Below are positions 1-11,001 of a stretch of 64,000 nt of DNA, piece after piece. The notes below the pieces were generated by a model. That model saw nothing but the letters and a program-made list of their open reading frames with translations, ran no database searches and was not told where the DNA came from. The number at the start of each line of letters is the position of its first letter. Positions within the stretch are counted from its first letter, which is position 1. The DNA is from Penicillus capitatus (Eukaryota; Chlorophyta), in assembly GCA_965649825.1 (NCBI GenBank), contig OZ287699.1, positions 1,178,001-1,242,000 on the forward strand, written 5' to 3'. A program made the position numbers and the translations under genes.

Positions 1-1128
1 GGATTGGATTTGTGGGGTTGCCTCGTAGGGCATAAAATTGATCTGGCAGGGGTCAATGGCGATCTCAAATTTCGCCACCACCGAGAGGGATCGACGCGTG
101 ACTGCGTCCTGTTTGCCATTCCAAACAAAGTTAGAAAGCCCTGTTCCATGATGTGACAGCTATGGCCGCCTTATGGTGATGCACAGAGTGATGCGGATGC
201 GCCCATCCATGTGGTCGTCTTCAAGTACGGCTCCGTGGTTTTCTTCAACATCCCGAGACGATCCGAAATTCAATGGGAGTACATCAACGCCTGCAAGAAA
301 TACACAGCAGAGCCACTGGCAATGCCAAATGAAGATGGTCGGTGCAAAATCCTGCACATGAGCCAAGGAAGTATCCTTGTGTGTCTTCAAAGTGCATTCT
401 CTGTTGATTCGTCCAAAGATGGCACACTGGCATCGTCAGGAGGATAACCATGTCATCCTCAAAGTGCTGGACGTTGACAACATCAAAGTCATCTCTTCTG
501 TCTTGGGGCAATCCGTGGCGCTGGATCGATTTAGCAAGTCTCGCTAATTTCGAGGCCGTGTGCGAAACGAGCGCATTTGTTTTAGAAAAGCGGATCAGGC
601 GCTGGAAGAATTCAGTTACATCAATCGCGAAATTGTACGCACAGGTTCGATCGGCAGATACCTCTCGCACGATCCGATGTATACAGTCACAGGGGGTTTT
701 TCTGTGGACCGAAGAACGCTCTTCAAAATCATTGCGCGTAATAATTTGATGATCACGGAAGCCATTGTCATGTTGGGTCTCCTCGACAGGTCACACAAAA
801 CAGAGCCCTTACCACGTTGCTGAGTTTGCTGGACATGCAGATCGGACACCGCATGGACTAACGATCGTTACTACGATGTCTGGAGCACGATGCACAACGA
901 ATACGAACTCGCCGCGCGCTTTGCCGCCGTAGACAAAAAAGTGTGACCTCCATCATCATCACGCCTTTCCCCATTTCTCATTCTTTTTAGCTTATGTTGA
1001 TTCAACAAAGCGCCAAACACTTCTTGGAGATATTGCAAGACAACAAATCCAATTTCCTGGAGATTCTGATTATCGTTTTGATTTCGGCTGAGATTGTCGT
1101 GATGCTTTATGACATCATCCACCGATGA
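1..1128 (+). CDS. DUF155 / RMND1-RMD1 family protein (5' partial)
   Basis: Pieces in three frames join into a DUF155 protein, the family of yeast Rmd1 and human RMND1, usually membrane anchored and often mitochondrial. Seen: VVVFKYGSVVFFN near 210, the core from LKVLDVDNIKVISS through GQSVALDRF near 455-540, an ALEEF stretch near 600, LFKIIARNN near 720, and the typical C-terminus ending in EILIIVLISAEIVVMLYDI, a predicted membrane helix, before the stop at 1126-1128. Two introns are clear: one of 51 nt starting GTCACAC near 793 and one starting GTGTGAC near 941. The first in-window intron (from about 130) could be 30 or 57 nt, since both keep frame. The 5' end lies outside the window. Family assignment is firm; compartment is inferred from relatives. 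Confidence 0.85.
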
Positions 1129-1178
1129 TGACGATGAAATAGACCTACGAGAGGCGTCGCGTCGCCGATGAAGTGTTG

Positions 1179-1261
1179 TGCACAAGGTGGGGTTCGAACC
1201 CACGCGCATTACGATGCATTGGATCTTAAGGCCAACCCCTTAACCACTCGGGCACTTGTGC
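1179..1261 (-). tRNA. tRNA-Leu (anticodon UAA)
   Basis: On the minus strand the 7-bp acceptor stem GCACAAG/CTTGTGC closes exactly. The D-arm contains GAGTGGTTAAGGGG, and the anticodon loop CTTAAGA places TAA at positions 34-36. A class II variable arm with the stem GCAT/ATGC follows, then the T-arm GTGGG-TTCGAAC-CCCAC. The discriminator base is A. The long variable arm and the anticodon both indicate leucine. No intron is present. It sits between two protein genes with only short spacers. Confidence 0.93.
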
Positions 1262-1378
1262 GCAACTATGGCCTTTCATCCGAAGAAATAACCGACGCGC
1301 ATCGTACCGTCTGTCTCGCCAGGAGTCAAGAACAAGCGACAAATGATAGAGAGTGGTTGCAAAGGAGAAACATGACTG

Positions 1379-3152
1379 TCACTCCGCGAAGGAGATATTA
1401 AAAACCCAGAAGACTTTGGCACGAGCCCATTTGCCAAGGCCATAGATCTTGCGACAGGATGACCATGCGAAGCCACGATCTGACTGATAGATTCTGTTTC
1501 CTTTGAGCCAGGTCGCTTTGACAGATCCCTTGAGGGATGCATTTAAGTAAGGGGACAGGTCGGGATGCGTCATACGACATCCAGTCTTTGACGTATCGGT
1601 CGCTTCCTCTGGATTCCAAACCTGATGGAACACAAAGAATGACGATAGACGGTATCCGAATAAGGCGACGGACCACGAAATCGGCATCGTAACCGGCGGC
1701 GATGCGTCCTTTGGCATGGCCCAGCTTCAGCAGTTTCGCCGGTTGTGTGCTGAGGAGATTATTGAGCAATTCGAGATCCTCTGTCGTCGTTTCTGTCGAA
1801 GAGATTGCTGTCCAGACGACTGGAAGCATGTACTGCAATCCAGTGATGCCATAGGTGGCTTCACTGAACTTTGCATGCTTCTCTTTTGGCATGGATGGAA
1901 AATGATCGGATGCGATCAGATCGACCTTTCCTTCTTTCACCCCAGCCACCAACACATCTCGATTTTCTGCCGTTGTTATGGGCGGAAATGATTTCAGTAG
2001 AGGGTTGTCCCTCGCGTCTTTGTCTGTAAAGTGCAGGAAATGCGGGGCCAGATCGATGGATATCGGAAATCCGGCCTTCTTGGCAGGATTGATGAATGCC
2101 ATGGCATCCATCGTGCCAACCTGTGTCAAATGCACTCTGAATCCTGCTTCTCCTTTCTCTGTTGTATCTTCTTTGAGAAAGATGGCGATCATTGCTGCTG
2201 CATCCTCTTCTCTTGATGAAGTGGACATCTGGCTTTCCTGTCACCAAGTGATCGACCTGCTTTTCGACGGAGAGCATCGGCGATGCGACAAACCTGTGGA
2301 CTCTGTCCTTGAAGAGAGTACGGCACGCCCATCTGCTTGAGAACAGGCAGAACATGTACCAAATGTGTGACATTGATTGGTTGCAGTCCCGAACCGTCGT
2401 CCACCATATTACTGTGAAAGCCAAAGGCCCCAGCCTCCTCCACCATGCATTTCAGTATCTCGACACTGTTGGCGTTATCTGGCGTAAGGGCAGCCCAGGC
2501 TCCAATGTTTACAAAGGCCTCTTGCTAAAAACGACTCACTTTATTCCAGATCACACGGAGAGCAGAAACCAACCTTGAAACGAAAGATTTTGGATTTTAG
2601 TCGCTGACATGAATCGGTCGGTGGACTGTTTGGCATCGGCATGTCCACGACTGTCGTGATCCCTCCAGCAGCTGCACTGCGTGTTCCAGCCCGAATCCCT
2701 CATACCACAATCTCACACTCACAGAAATCACACTTCATCATCTCACCTTCCCTCTCATCCATTCCAGGTTCGTTAAAATGCACGTGGACATCGATCAGCC
2801 CAGGCGAGATGACATTATTGCCATAGTTGATCCGTTTCAGATGCTCCAGTGAACGCAGGACATTTGCCTTCCTTCTTGGTATGACTCTCACGATCTTGCC
2901 ATCTTTGATATGCACTGCACGTGCACATCATGTCTGACGGGGAGATGCGTGAGTGCAATGGATAGGGGATCACGTACATGTGGCATTGGTCACGCCGTCA
3001 GAGGTGACGACACGGCCACTGCTTATGAGCAGTTCGGAATCCGGCTCGAATCCACAGGACGAACCGAAAAAGAAGCTTCCGAATCGCTGGTAGAGTATGG
3101 CCAGTGCGGCGACTTGTATGGTCAGTATCAGTAACAAGGTCTTGGCGTCCAT
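1379..3152 (-). CDS. Allantoinase-like amidohydrolase with N-terminal membrane anchor
   Basis: Six exons (3152-2978, 2914-2747, 2698-2574, 2524-2294, 2237-1674, 1621-1379) give a 501-residue frame that closes. Introns are 63, 48, 49, 56 and 52 nt. The start begins MDAKTLLLILTIQVAALAIL, a signal anchor. Family features: ISPGLIDVHVHFNEPG with the metal HxH, AGTRSAAAGGITTVVDMP, APHFL, LIASDHFPSMP with the late Asp, GITGLQYMLPVVW, and a C-terminal YLNASLKGSVKATWLKG block. Allantoinases open allantoin in purine breakdown. Several expected metal ligands are missing: the usual GFK lysine reads GFH, the VHAE block is absent, and the VHIVHLS-type His reads Gln (VHLTQV). It may be a pseudoenzyme or a divergent paralogue. 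It is head to head with CCT3. Confidence 0.82.
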
Positions 3153-3275
3153 CTGTACATTTTCGTTGCCATTCTCGAATGGGCCTGTAGAATTCGTTCG
3201 GTGCGCGCACCGACATTTACTGGTTGCGCTGCCCGTTGCCTTTCGTGAGAGATTGCGTTTCGTCCGAATTGCCAG
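3153..3275. promoter_or_regulatory. Shared divergent promoter, allantoinase-like gene / CCT3
   Basis: Only 123 bp separate the two start codons of oppositely transcribed genes, so both 5' UTRs and core promoters must lie here or overlap the neighbouring first exons. I see no convincing TATA box. Inference from spacing alone. Confidence 0.5.
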
Positions 3276-5542
3276 ATGCAGCAGCCAGGCGGAATGAAAG
3301 TGCCGATGGCGTTGATGAAAGCCTCGACAAAAAGACAATCGGGCAAGAAAGCGCAAATCGCCAATATCATGGCCGCCAAAGTCAACATCCTTTGCTCAAA
3401 GCAATCGATCGCTGGCTCCATACGCTCTTACCAATCTAGGCAGTAGCGGATATCATTCGCACAACTCTTGGACCTCGTGCGATGCTGAAAATGATCCTTG
3501 ACGCTTCTGGAGGTCACACTCTCTGTCGTTCGTTCACAAAAAAAGAGTGAAAAAGGAATGCAGGTATTGCCATGACGAATGATGGTCATGCTGTTCTGCG
3601 AGAAATCGACGTGGGTCATCCGGCTGCAAAGGTGAGTCAAAGTTCGAGCTGTCACATCATTGCGAAAGGGACCTGCACACCTAGCACATGATCGAGCTGA
3701 GTCGGACACAGGATGAAGAGGTGGGAGACGGAACAACGTCTGTCATCGTTCTTGGTCTTCCCCATTCACGCACGCCTGTCTGGGCTTAAATGTCTTGTGC
3801 CGTAGCTGGGGAGTTGCTGCACCTGGCTGAGCCTTTTTTGAACAAGAACATGCATCCCACAGTCATTATTCGCGGGTATGCATCGGCATTGGACGATGCC
3901 TTAGAGATTGTGAATAAACTGTCGTTTCCGATCAATTTGGAAGATACGACTCAAGTGCTGAATGTCGTACAGACGTCACTTCAGACAAAATTTACGAGCA
4001 GATTTGGAACCCTTATGGCCGTATGGCCATTCTGTTGCTGTGCATGTCGAGCAGAGCCCTTGCTGTTAGGAACTGGCCATTGAAGCTGTGAAGACAGTGG
4101 AATTGGATGTGGGCAACGGCCGAAAAGAGATCGATGTGAAGAAGTACGCGAAAGTGGAGAAAGTCCCTGGAGGAACGATCGAGGAATGCCGCGTTCTGAA
4201 AGGCGTCATGTTCAACAAAGACGTCGTCGTTTCTGGCAAGCCACTCTCCTTATCTCATCGCCCAGGTTCCAAGACTGCCTCTATGCCACAGGGAGAATGC
4301 GAAGGAAGATAGAACATCCACGAGTTCTGCTGCTGGATTGTCCCTTAGAGTACAAGAAGATGGAAAATCAAGCGAACGTGGAAATGCAGAAGGAAGAAGA
4401 CTGGTAGAACGAGATCTCGTCTCTGCTGCTTTGTTGAGAGGATGGATGACAGGGCTGCTTTGCTGAAGATCGAAGAGGAGTACATTCAGAATCTCTGCGT
4501 CAAGATAGCGGACCTGAAACCTGATCTGGTGATCACTGAGAAGGGCATCAGTGATCTGGCTGCGCATTTTTTGACCAAGGCTGGGATCTCGGCTATCCGC
4601 AGGGTTCGCAAAACGGATAACAATCGCATTGCCCGTGCCTGTGGTGCGACCATCGTTAACAGACCAGAGGAAGCACGAGAGAGTGATATCGGAACGAGGG
4701 GAGGTCTCTTTGTGGTGGAGCAGATTGGCAGCGAGTTCTTCTCGTTTATCATCGATTGCAAAGAGCCTAAGGCCTGTACGATTCTTTTGAGGTCACACTT
4801 CTCACTCTTTTGGAAAAAGAGTGTGAACAGCCGTCGCGCAGAGGGCCGTCGAAAGATGTGCTGAATGAGGTGGAACGGAATCTTCACGATGCAATGGGCA
4901 TTGCCCGTAACATCGCTATGGACAAGCGATTGGTTCCTGGAGGCGGCGCCGTCGAAATGGCCATTTCTAGGTCCACTACCCGATCCTGCCCATCACACTC
5001 TCACACTTTGTTAGGGGTCTGATCGAACGGGCACAGAATATGAAAGAGATCGAGCAGTGGCCTTATCGAGCTGTCGCTGTCGCATTGGAAGTCATTCCGC
5101 GCACGTTGGCTCAGAACTGTGGCGCGAATGTGATTCGGACATTGACCAAGCTCCGAGCCAAACATGCAGAAGATGCCAATTGCATGTACGGTATCGATGG
5201 GACAACAGGAGAGATCGTCGATATGAAGGCTGCTGGCGTTTGGGAGCCGTTCGAAGTGAAAGTAAACAACCCAGTGCCATTACAAGTTCGCCGAATCTTA
5301 CACGGTTCTGGATTAGGCTCAAACATTAAAGACAGCAATTGAAGCCAGCAGTATGCTGCTTCGCATCGACGATATCGTCAGTGGAATTGGAAAAGGCAAG
5401 AAAGAAAAGGAACCCAATGCGCCGAGAGGACCGCAAGCAGATGATGGCGAAAATGTAGAATACTCACTCACTGACGCACACTCTTCATGAAATTATTTGA
5501 TACGTTACCTAGGTGGATTCAGAACAGATGCTGCCTGAGTAG
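3276..5542 (+). CDS. CCT3: CCT chaperonin subunit gamma
   Basis: Twelve exons encode a 563-residue group II chaperonin subunit of the TRiC/CCT ring, which folds actin, tubulin and other cytosolic proteins. Introns are at 3381-3439, 3513-3563, 3632-3684, 3755-3805, 4021-4069, 4236-4291, 4404-4452, 4792-4841, 4971-5014, 5262-5316 and 5455-5512 (44-59 nt), and the frame closes. Seen: SGKKAQIANIMAAKAVADII, RTTLGPRAMLKMILDASGG, EVGDGTTSVIVLAGE with the catalytic GDGTT loop, KIEHPRVLLLDCPLEYKK, DNNRIARACGATIVNR, VPGGGAVEM and CMYGIDGTTGEIVDM. The last two blocks mark the gamma subunit. Intron 6 is GC-AG, and introns 2 and 8 start GTCACAC and contain hairpin words. Start chosen at the first in-frame ATG before the conserved N-terminus. 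Confidence 0.97.
3513..3563 (+). other. CCT3 intron 2, terminal inverted-repeat type
   Basis: A 51-nt intron starting GTCACACTCT and later containing AAAAGAGTGA, so its two halves can pair (TCACTCT with AGAGTGA). The donor GTCACA is far from the usual GTRAGT. Position is fixed by the CCT3 reading frame (SGG before, IAMTNDG after). Confidence 0.8.
4236..4291 (+). other. CCT3 intron 6, GC-AG
   Basis: The frame and CCT family sequence require a 56-nt intron starting GCAAGC and ending CCACAG. No GT donor in the stretch restores the conserved RRKIEHPRVLLLDC segment. Confidence 0.7.
4792..4841 (+). other. CCT3 intron 8, hairpin-forming intron
   Basis: A 50-nt intron starting GTCACACTT. Its interior has the 9-bp perfect stem CACTCTTTT / AAAAGAGTG around a three-base loop. 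Boundaries are fixed by the CCT sequence TILLR|GPSKDVLNEVE. Confidence 0.85.
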
Positions 5543-5876
5543 ACACAAAAAGCAAGCAATGCTAAAGGAGCGAGACACAATGGAGATGATTTCGTAGACA
5601 TGTAACAGATTCTCGACGGTTCATGAACGTGTGTGATGTCAGAAGGCGTTCCCCCTCTGTCATAGATGGATAGATGGTTCAGACGGTTGTCCCTTGACGG
5701 TGCATCAACTTGGAAGGCAATACAAGGAAAGGAATACAGCTACTAAGTCATATTCATCAGTTTCTTGAAAGCTCGTTTGATACTGGGCAACCGTGGAGTT
5801 GAGCACTCACACGATGCCAGAGATGTCGATGCATCCTCGGAGACGAGACGACTTAGACTGCACAAACAAACAACAA
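5543..5876. other. Intergenic, convergent 3' ends
   Basis: About 330 bp between the CCT3 stop and the thioredoxin-like stop, presumably holding both 3' UTRs. I see no ORF, tRNA or repeat here. Confidence 0.6.
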
Positions 5877-6745
5877 TCAGAGGAGGGGAAGCATATGAAG
5901 GAGAGGTAGGTGCCTCGAGACAGCTTCTCTTAGCCGATGCTTATCCACTCCCACAACCTCGTCCACCACTTTTCCGTGTGCATAGCAAAGAAATGTTGGC
6001 AGTGAATGCACATTGCATTCTTTCACAACTGCCTAGAATGCCATTGATATCTCACTCATACGAAAGAGTGACCTCATTCATCAGCATTACTCTCAGTTTG
6101 TCGACATCCACTTCCATAAAGACGATATCTTGGCCTTTGTATCGATAGGCCAGTTCCAGAAACTCCGATTTAATCATCCGGCAAGGTGGCCACCAAACAG
6201 CGTTGAAAAGAACGATGGCCTGTGGTAAAGAATGGTGTGAAGTGACTGAGAAGGCAGCGGATGGCAGAAGTTGCCTTATGGTACTTGCACGGTATGTTCG
6301 TCACTTTTCTCCTGAAAGTGTCCTCATCCGGAACCTCATAGATGTCACCATCCACCCGCATGAGTTCACAGGAGCTATCTCTTCGCAATGTCCAACGGGC
6401 AAAGACCAAACACACTAACAACCAGACGTGCGAGAACAGAGATAGGAATTCGCTGTCGTCAATGAAAACGAAAGCTGAGTGAGCCAAAGAATAAGGACGT
6501 GGTGCTTTGTAATGCAGAGAGCACCGTTCGTGCGGCTGCACCTCCTCGCTGGAACGGAGCGGTCGTACGAATGCGCCGCTGAACGAACCGCAACGGTGAT
6601 CGCACGATCGATCGCGGCGGAAAAGGTTCTTGCACGATGGCATGGGTCGATAGGATCGCGGAGAAACGCGACGCACTTCTCTTTCTGGGGATGACGTCGA
6701 TGTTGAATCTGTTGCTGTCGATGCCCTCGACGCGGGCGATGCCAC
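5877..6745 (-). CDS. Thioredoxin-like membrane protein with WWPPC motif
   Basis: A thioredoxin fold is clear in the C-terminal half. It runs from YEVPDEDTF through IVLFNAVWWPPCRMIKSEF, then KGQDIVFMEVDVDKL, ECNVHSLPTFLCYAHGK with the cis-proline, and VVGVDKHRLREAV. The active site WCxPC reads WWPPC, so only the second cysteine remains. Ahead of the domain is a hydrophobic segment (HVWLLVCLVFA), a likely membrane anchor. Two introns are supported: 58 nt after VDKLR, holding the inverted pair CACTC...GAGTG, and a longer one of about 86 nt before AIVLF. The start at 6745 is uncertain, because the first 90 residues are Ser/Arg-rich with no family match. Substrate unknown. Confidence 0.65.
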
Positions 6746-6888
6746 TGAGTCAAATCAAGAATCGATAGAATGCGGAACGGAGAAAAGATGGGTCCGCGCA
6801 TCGCGCCATCGCTACAGCGAAGGCAAAGCGTGTTCTTGCTGTCGGCGAGGGACAGAATCTCTACGACTGGTACATTTAATGGCGTCAT

Positions 6889-9689
6889 ACGTCAACGGAA
6901 CGCACTCCTCGTCAGATCGACGACGAACCGTGCCAAGCAGAGTACATCAACGCGATCATTGTCAAGGAGATCGTCGCATTTTGTTGCGGATGATGTGTGC
7001 TTGGCGGGAATACTGTCGATGACATGAGCGATGTCTCTGTACAGATGCGGTACTGAAAGTGGACTGTCACGTTTTGAGTCTTTCCTATGAGCGACGACGC
7101 ATCTATCTCCTTACAGGGTCTTTCTTCCGTTCCGCTCTGTCGAATGAAAACCACGTCTCTGCTAAGACCACTGTCGTTCGCAGAGCACAGCGTGCGTTCA
7201 CTTTGACCTAAAACTAGCAGGCAGAGCAACTGCAGGTATTTGTGAGTAAAGATCTGGTGGCTCCGTGACTGTGGAGAACGATTCTCGCACATGTTTTTGT
7301 CATCGAAAACAGCTACTCGATAGCTACATACATATATATCTAGAAAAAGAATCCGTCTTCGGCATCGCAGAACGTATGTATGGCGTGGTTCTGGCTCAAG
7401 CTTCGTCATCGAGGTCGTGGAGAAAGCCTCTGCACAGCCGCATCAACCAACAGTCGACGTTCACGATCGGCATTTGACTGGACACACATGTTGTCGCGCA
7501 GCAATAACCGCGTTTCCGAGGTCGTATCAGCTGGAAGAGTCATTTCGACAGACTCGACGTGGCGTTAGGCGGAAAACCTCTCGGCGATGTCATTGCCGAC
7601 CGAGGTCGTTTCATCCCTGTCTCTCCTAAAGCGCTGAGAGAAGCGTTCTTGGCAATTTTGTTCTAATTTTTTCCTGTTGGTGACGTGAACTTCGCTTCGT
7701 CCGACGTCTGCTCACGTAGCAGCAAGATGTCGGCGCACTGAAGTGTTTTGTTTATGCGTGTCTTCTCTCTTGACGTCTGGCGGCGCACGATCGCGCGACT
7801 TTTGTCGCATCGTCTGCAGAGTTGTCGAAGATAAGAGGTTCAAACGTAGGGACTGTTCTTATCGACGATTTCTGGAGACGTGGTGACAGGACTCTGTCCG
7901 ACCACACGTCTGACAGTTGAATATCTACGTCCTTGGGTCCACATATGCAGTGTCTGTACGACAAACGGTTACCTTGTAGCCATGGACAGGAGACTCGACC
8001 GTCCATAAAAGCAGCCAACTGTCGAGCTGTGCGTCTGAAAGTACTCAGCGCCAACCAACCGTCCGTTATCTGGCGTTTACGATTCGCGGATACAGATCTG
8101 CGCGTTTGGTACGAAGCTCTCCACGTTAAGTCGACTGAGAGTGTTTGTTGGCAATTGCTGTATTGTTGAAGGAGTGTCTATGTATATTTCATGATCATCA
8201 TCACTAAAGCAGTAGTAGAAGTAGGACAGTACTGATGGACTCTGCACAACAGGGAAGCAGGTCTTGAGGAAATGATAGAGAGAAGAAAGACAAGATAGCT
8301 AAGTTGTTTGTTGTCGGCACCGAACTGTCGGGCCGCGTTGCCTACTTAGCGTTCACGTCTCAGGTCGTGGGGGGTCAGGATTGCCGAAGCGTCATTCCAG
8401 ATGACCTCGCACCGCGATGAGAAGGACGCGTGCATGCATACATGGTTTATTTATCAAACATACTTGCTTTTAACACATTCAAGTCGGAGCCTTGGTCGTC
8501 CATTGTCTGAAACTTCGCTCCTTGGTCAACAAAAAGGTTTTGCTTTGAGCAGTCAGCAATGTTCATGATTTTGGAAACATGTTTTTACACCATTCTCAAA
8601 TCCATATCTGTACGGAGGTAATGTAAGTAAGGGCTGACGACGGACGTCGTGATTATTTTGCTGTCTATTACCCCTAATGTCAACGCACGTGCAAATTCAA
8701 AAATGAATAGTAGTAGTAGCTGGAGACAGGTTTGTGTAAGTTTGTTTGTACTCCTCGGTGAGTGAAAGCAGAATTGTGCCTCGTGGCATCATTACTCAAT
8801 AATAAACAACGATCGACAGAGAGACACAGACATGACGATGACCACCAGCGACACCTTCCTGAAAAGTTGCGAAGACCATATCTGACCAATATCTACGCTT
8901 CAACCACCTCCGACATGATTGCTTCCTCTCGCAAATACAACAAGATCTTCCCGAATAACTTCCCAAAATACAAAGCTCATTTGTGGTTTTGTGTGTAGAC
9001 AAAGGTCAATCAATGAGTTTGTTGTCAAATGCGGAATAGGCAAACTGCGTTTATTACGACATGGTCCATACAGAGTCAGGTAAGAAAATAAGACGGATCG
9101 GTCCAATGAACTTGAACACGCCCACAGAAATGTGCACTAAAACCAACGGGCACTGGAATCGATCCATCTTACATCATCACTACACTAAGTACACTCCTTC
9201 GACTCCTTTCGAGGGGTGTCATCATTTGCCATCCTGTTTGTGTTTTTCTTGTGGTTGGGGGACAGCATTGGACTACGTTGCCCTAAAAATCAATCAGTGT
9301 AATGCACATTGACGCTGTTTGTGGCCGAAAACAAATATCAATTGTGCACTTAATAAAAGTGAGGTAGTAAACTGAAACGTTTCTCTAGCGTCGTACCGAT
9401 GTTTTGGACAACACTGCAAAGATAATTTTAATCACAACAACAACAGACTGATGAGCTTGAAACACAAGCAATCTTAAAGGAGCAGATCAACCAAAATACT
9501 TTTGACACCACGTGGCTTTCAGTCATTCTCCATTCCTTCAAGGAAGGACGGAATGGCGGAAATCAAGAAAGCGTCCCATCGCCTCCATTGTATTTCCACT
9601 TGAACATATGACGTATCAGAAACAGTATAAAAACTGGTGTGAAATGTTGATGGGTGCCGTATCATGTGTGGTAATAAGAGTGCATCTTC
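6889..9689. other. Gene-poor region with weak ORFs
   Basis: About 2.8 kb in which I cannot support a gene. Short ORFs exist on both strands (minus 6912-7409, plus 7265-7630, minus 7752-8054), but none shows a recognisable domain, and the plus-strand reading ending near 7665 would need an unsupported splice. From 8160 to 9480 the sequence is AT-richer with simple AGTAGT tracts near 8709, which looks non-coding. Confidence 0.5.
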
Positions 9690-10133
9690 TCAGATGTCTC
9701 CCTCATCCGTCATCGAATTCGCGTTCGTCAGACAACCATCCGAAGACGAGTCCGCTTTCCACACGAATGCGGACTGAGAGGTTCGCAACGTCGATCCAGA
9801 CAGCACAGATTCCGTTATCAAGCCAAAAGGAGAATTCAGATCCGCGTCCTGTTGGCCATCAAAGGGCGTATGAACGGCGCGGATTTTAGGAGACATCCTT
9901 GCAGGTGTGGGAGTATCTCTCAGAGGGGAGATCGTCGAGTGAGATTTCTTCAACGTCCAATCCGAGACCATTCTCGAGGGAACTGGAGAACAAGTAGGCG
10001 ACGGCCGTGCTGATGCAGTATACTCGGACGTGAAAGACACATGGAGAGGAGAGGAGAAGGCGCGATCATAGAATGGGGCAGACATGCAGCGAGTAAGCCC
10101 GCCATCCGGCAGCGGCGGCGACGATGGTTGCAT
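9690..10133 (-). CDS. Hypothetical Ser/Thr/Pro-rich protein
   Basis: A single 147-codon ORF starting MQPSSPPLPDGG and ending DEGDI. It is rich in Ser, Thr and Pro, with no domain or signal peptide that I recognise. Support is its length and composition only. It could be a 3' exon of the doubtful minus-strand ORFs at 10340-11001, or not coding. Confidence 0.3.
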   Translation of the reverse strand: MQPSSPPLPDGGLTRCMSAPFYDRAFSSPLHVSFTSEYTASARPSPTCSPVPSRMVSDWTLKKSHSTISPLRDTPTPARMSPKIRAVHTPFDGQQDADLNSPFGLITESVLSGSTLRTSQSAFVWKADSSSDGCLTNANSMTDEGDI

Positions 10134-10339
10134 CTACAACAGCCAATCACTCCTCATCACACATCACTCGACGCGGTAGAGATGACGTACTTTGGACTCC
10201 TGTGCCGTATTGGGTTCCAATGAACTCGCTTCCTGAATCGGTGGAAGGTCTTCATTGTGAACCGAATCAGCGCCAGCTATGGTCCGCTGGACATAGTCAT
10301 CGGTACCAGTTGTACCCATGGACGGATGTCGCAGCTCCT

Positions 10340-11001
10340 TTACGCTGTGGGCAAAAAAGCAGACCTTGCGTCGACATGCGGATGGCTTGTTGCATAACTG
10401 CGTGCGATAACGGGAAGGATGGAGCCAAAATTCGAAGAGGTTGTGAGCATAGGGACACGCATCACCTCTCTCACACTCACCCTATACACAGCAAGGTTAG
10501 ATGCTGACGGCATCGAGTGTGTGGGGGGACCTTCTTCGCATCTTGGCATTCGATACCAACATAGCGGTATTTCTGGGGGTCTCGACGACCAGCCTTCTCT
10601 CCCTCGTGCAAAAATGGACACGTTTTCCAGTTGTGGTTGTAAAGCTTGCAACAAGGTAGAACCTACACAGAAAACGCGCATCGGCACTACAGCACGGGAT
10701 TCATCAGAGCTTTGCTCGCGAAGCCAACGCCCAAGACCGGCTATCTTAGCTCGGCGACGCTTCGGCGGCGCGACCTAGTGACGGCGTGCGGAGGAGAGAG
10801 CCGCGATCGGGCTCGTACTTTGAAACAATACATTCGAAAGATATCTGTCGCATACAGCTTGTCTTCTGTCAATATACATGGCTCCTTGTTTTTCTTCCCG
10901 TCTATTGCCACATCTTCAATTTTGTCATACACGGTGTCCACCATGACGTCAATTCGTTTGCGTACTCTTCGATGAAAGGGAAAGGATATGATTCCATACA
11001 C
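10340..11001 (-). CDS. Possible hypothetical gene (two ORF pieces)
   Basis: The piece 11001-10741 starts [20 protein letters not shown] and has a coding-like charge pattern to about residue 62. A 44-nt intron starting GTACGAGCC and ending GTCACTAG would join it to the open frame running to 10340. On the opposite strand, an exon-like reading near 10501-10656 gives a hydrophobic segment ([17 protein letters not shown]), so the strand is not settled. No family recognised. Confidence 0.28.

Noticed and set aside
2294-2340. 28-nt plus 19-nt intron pair in the allantoinase-like gene
   Set aside because: A single 56-nt intron (2238-2293) keeps the same downstream frame with normal size.
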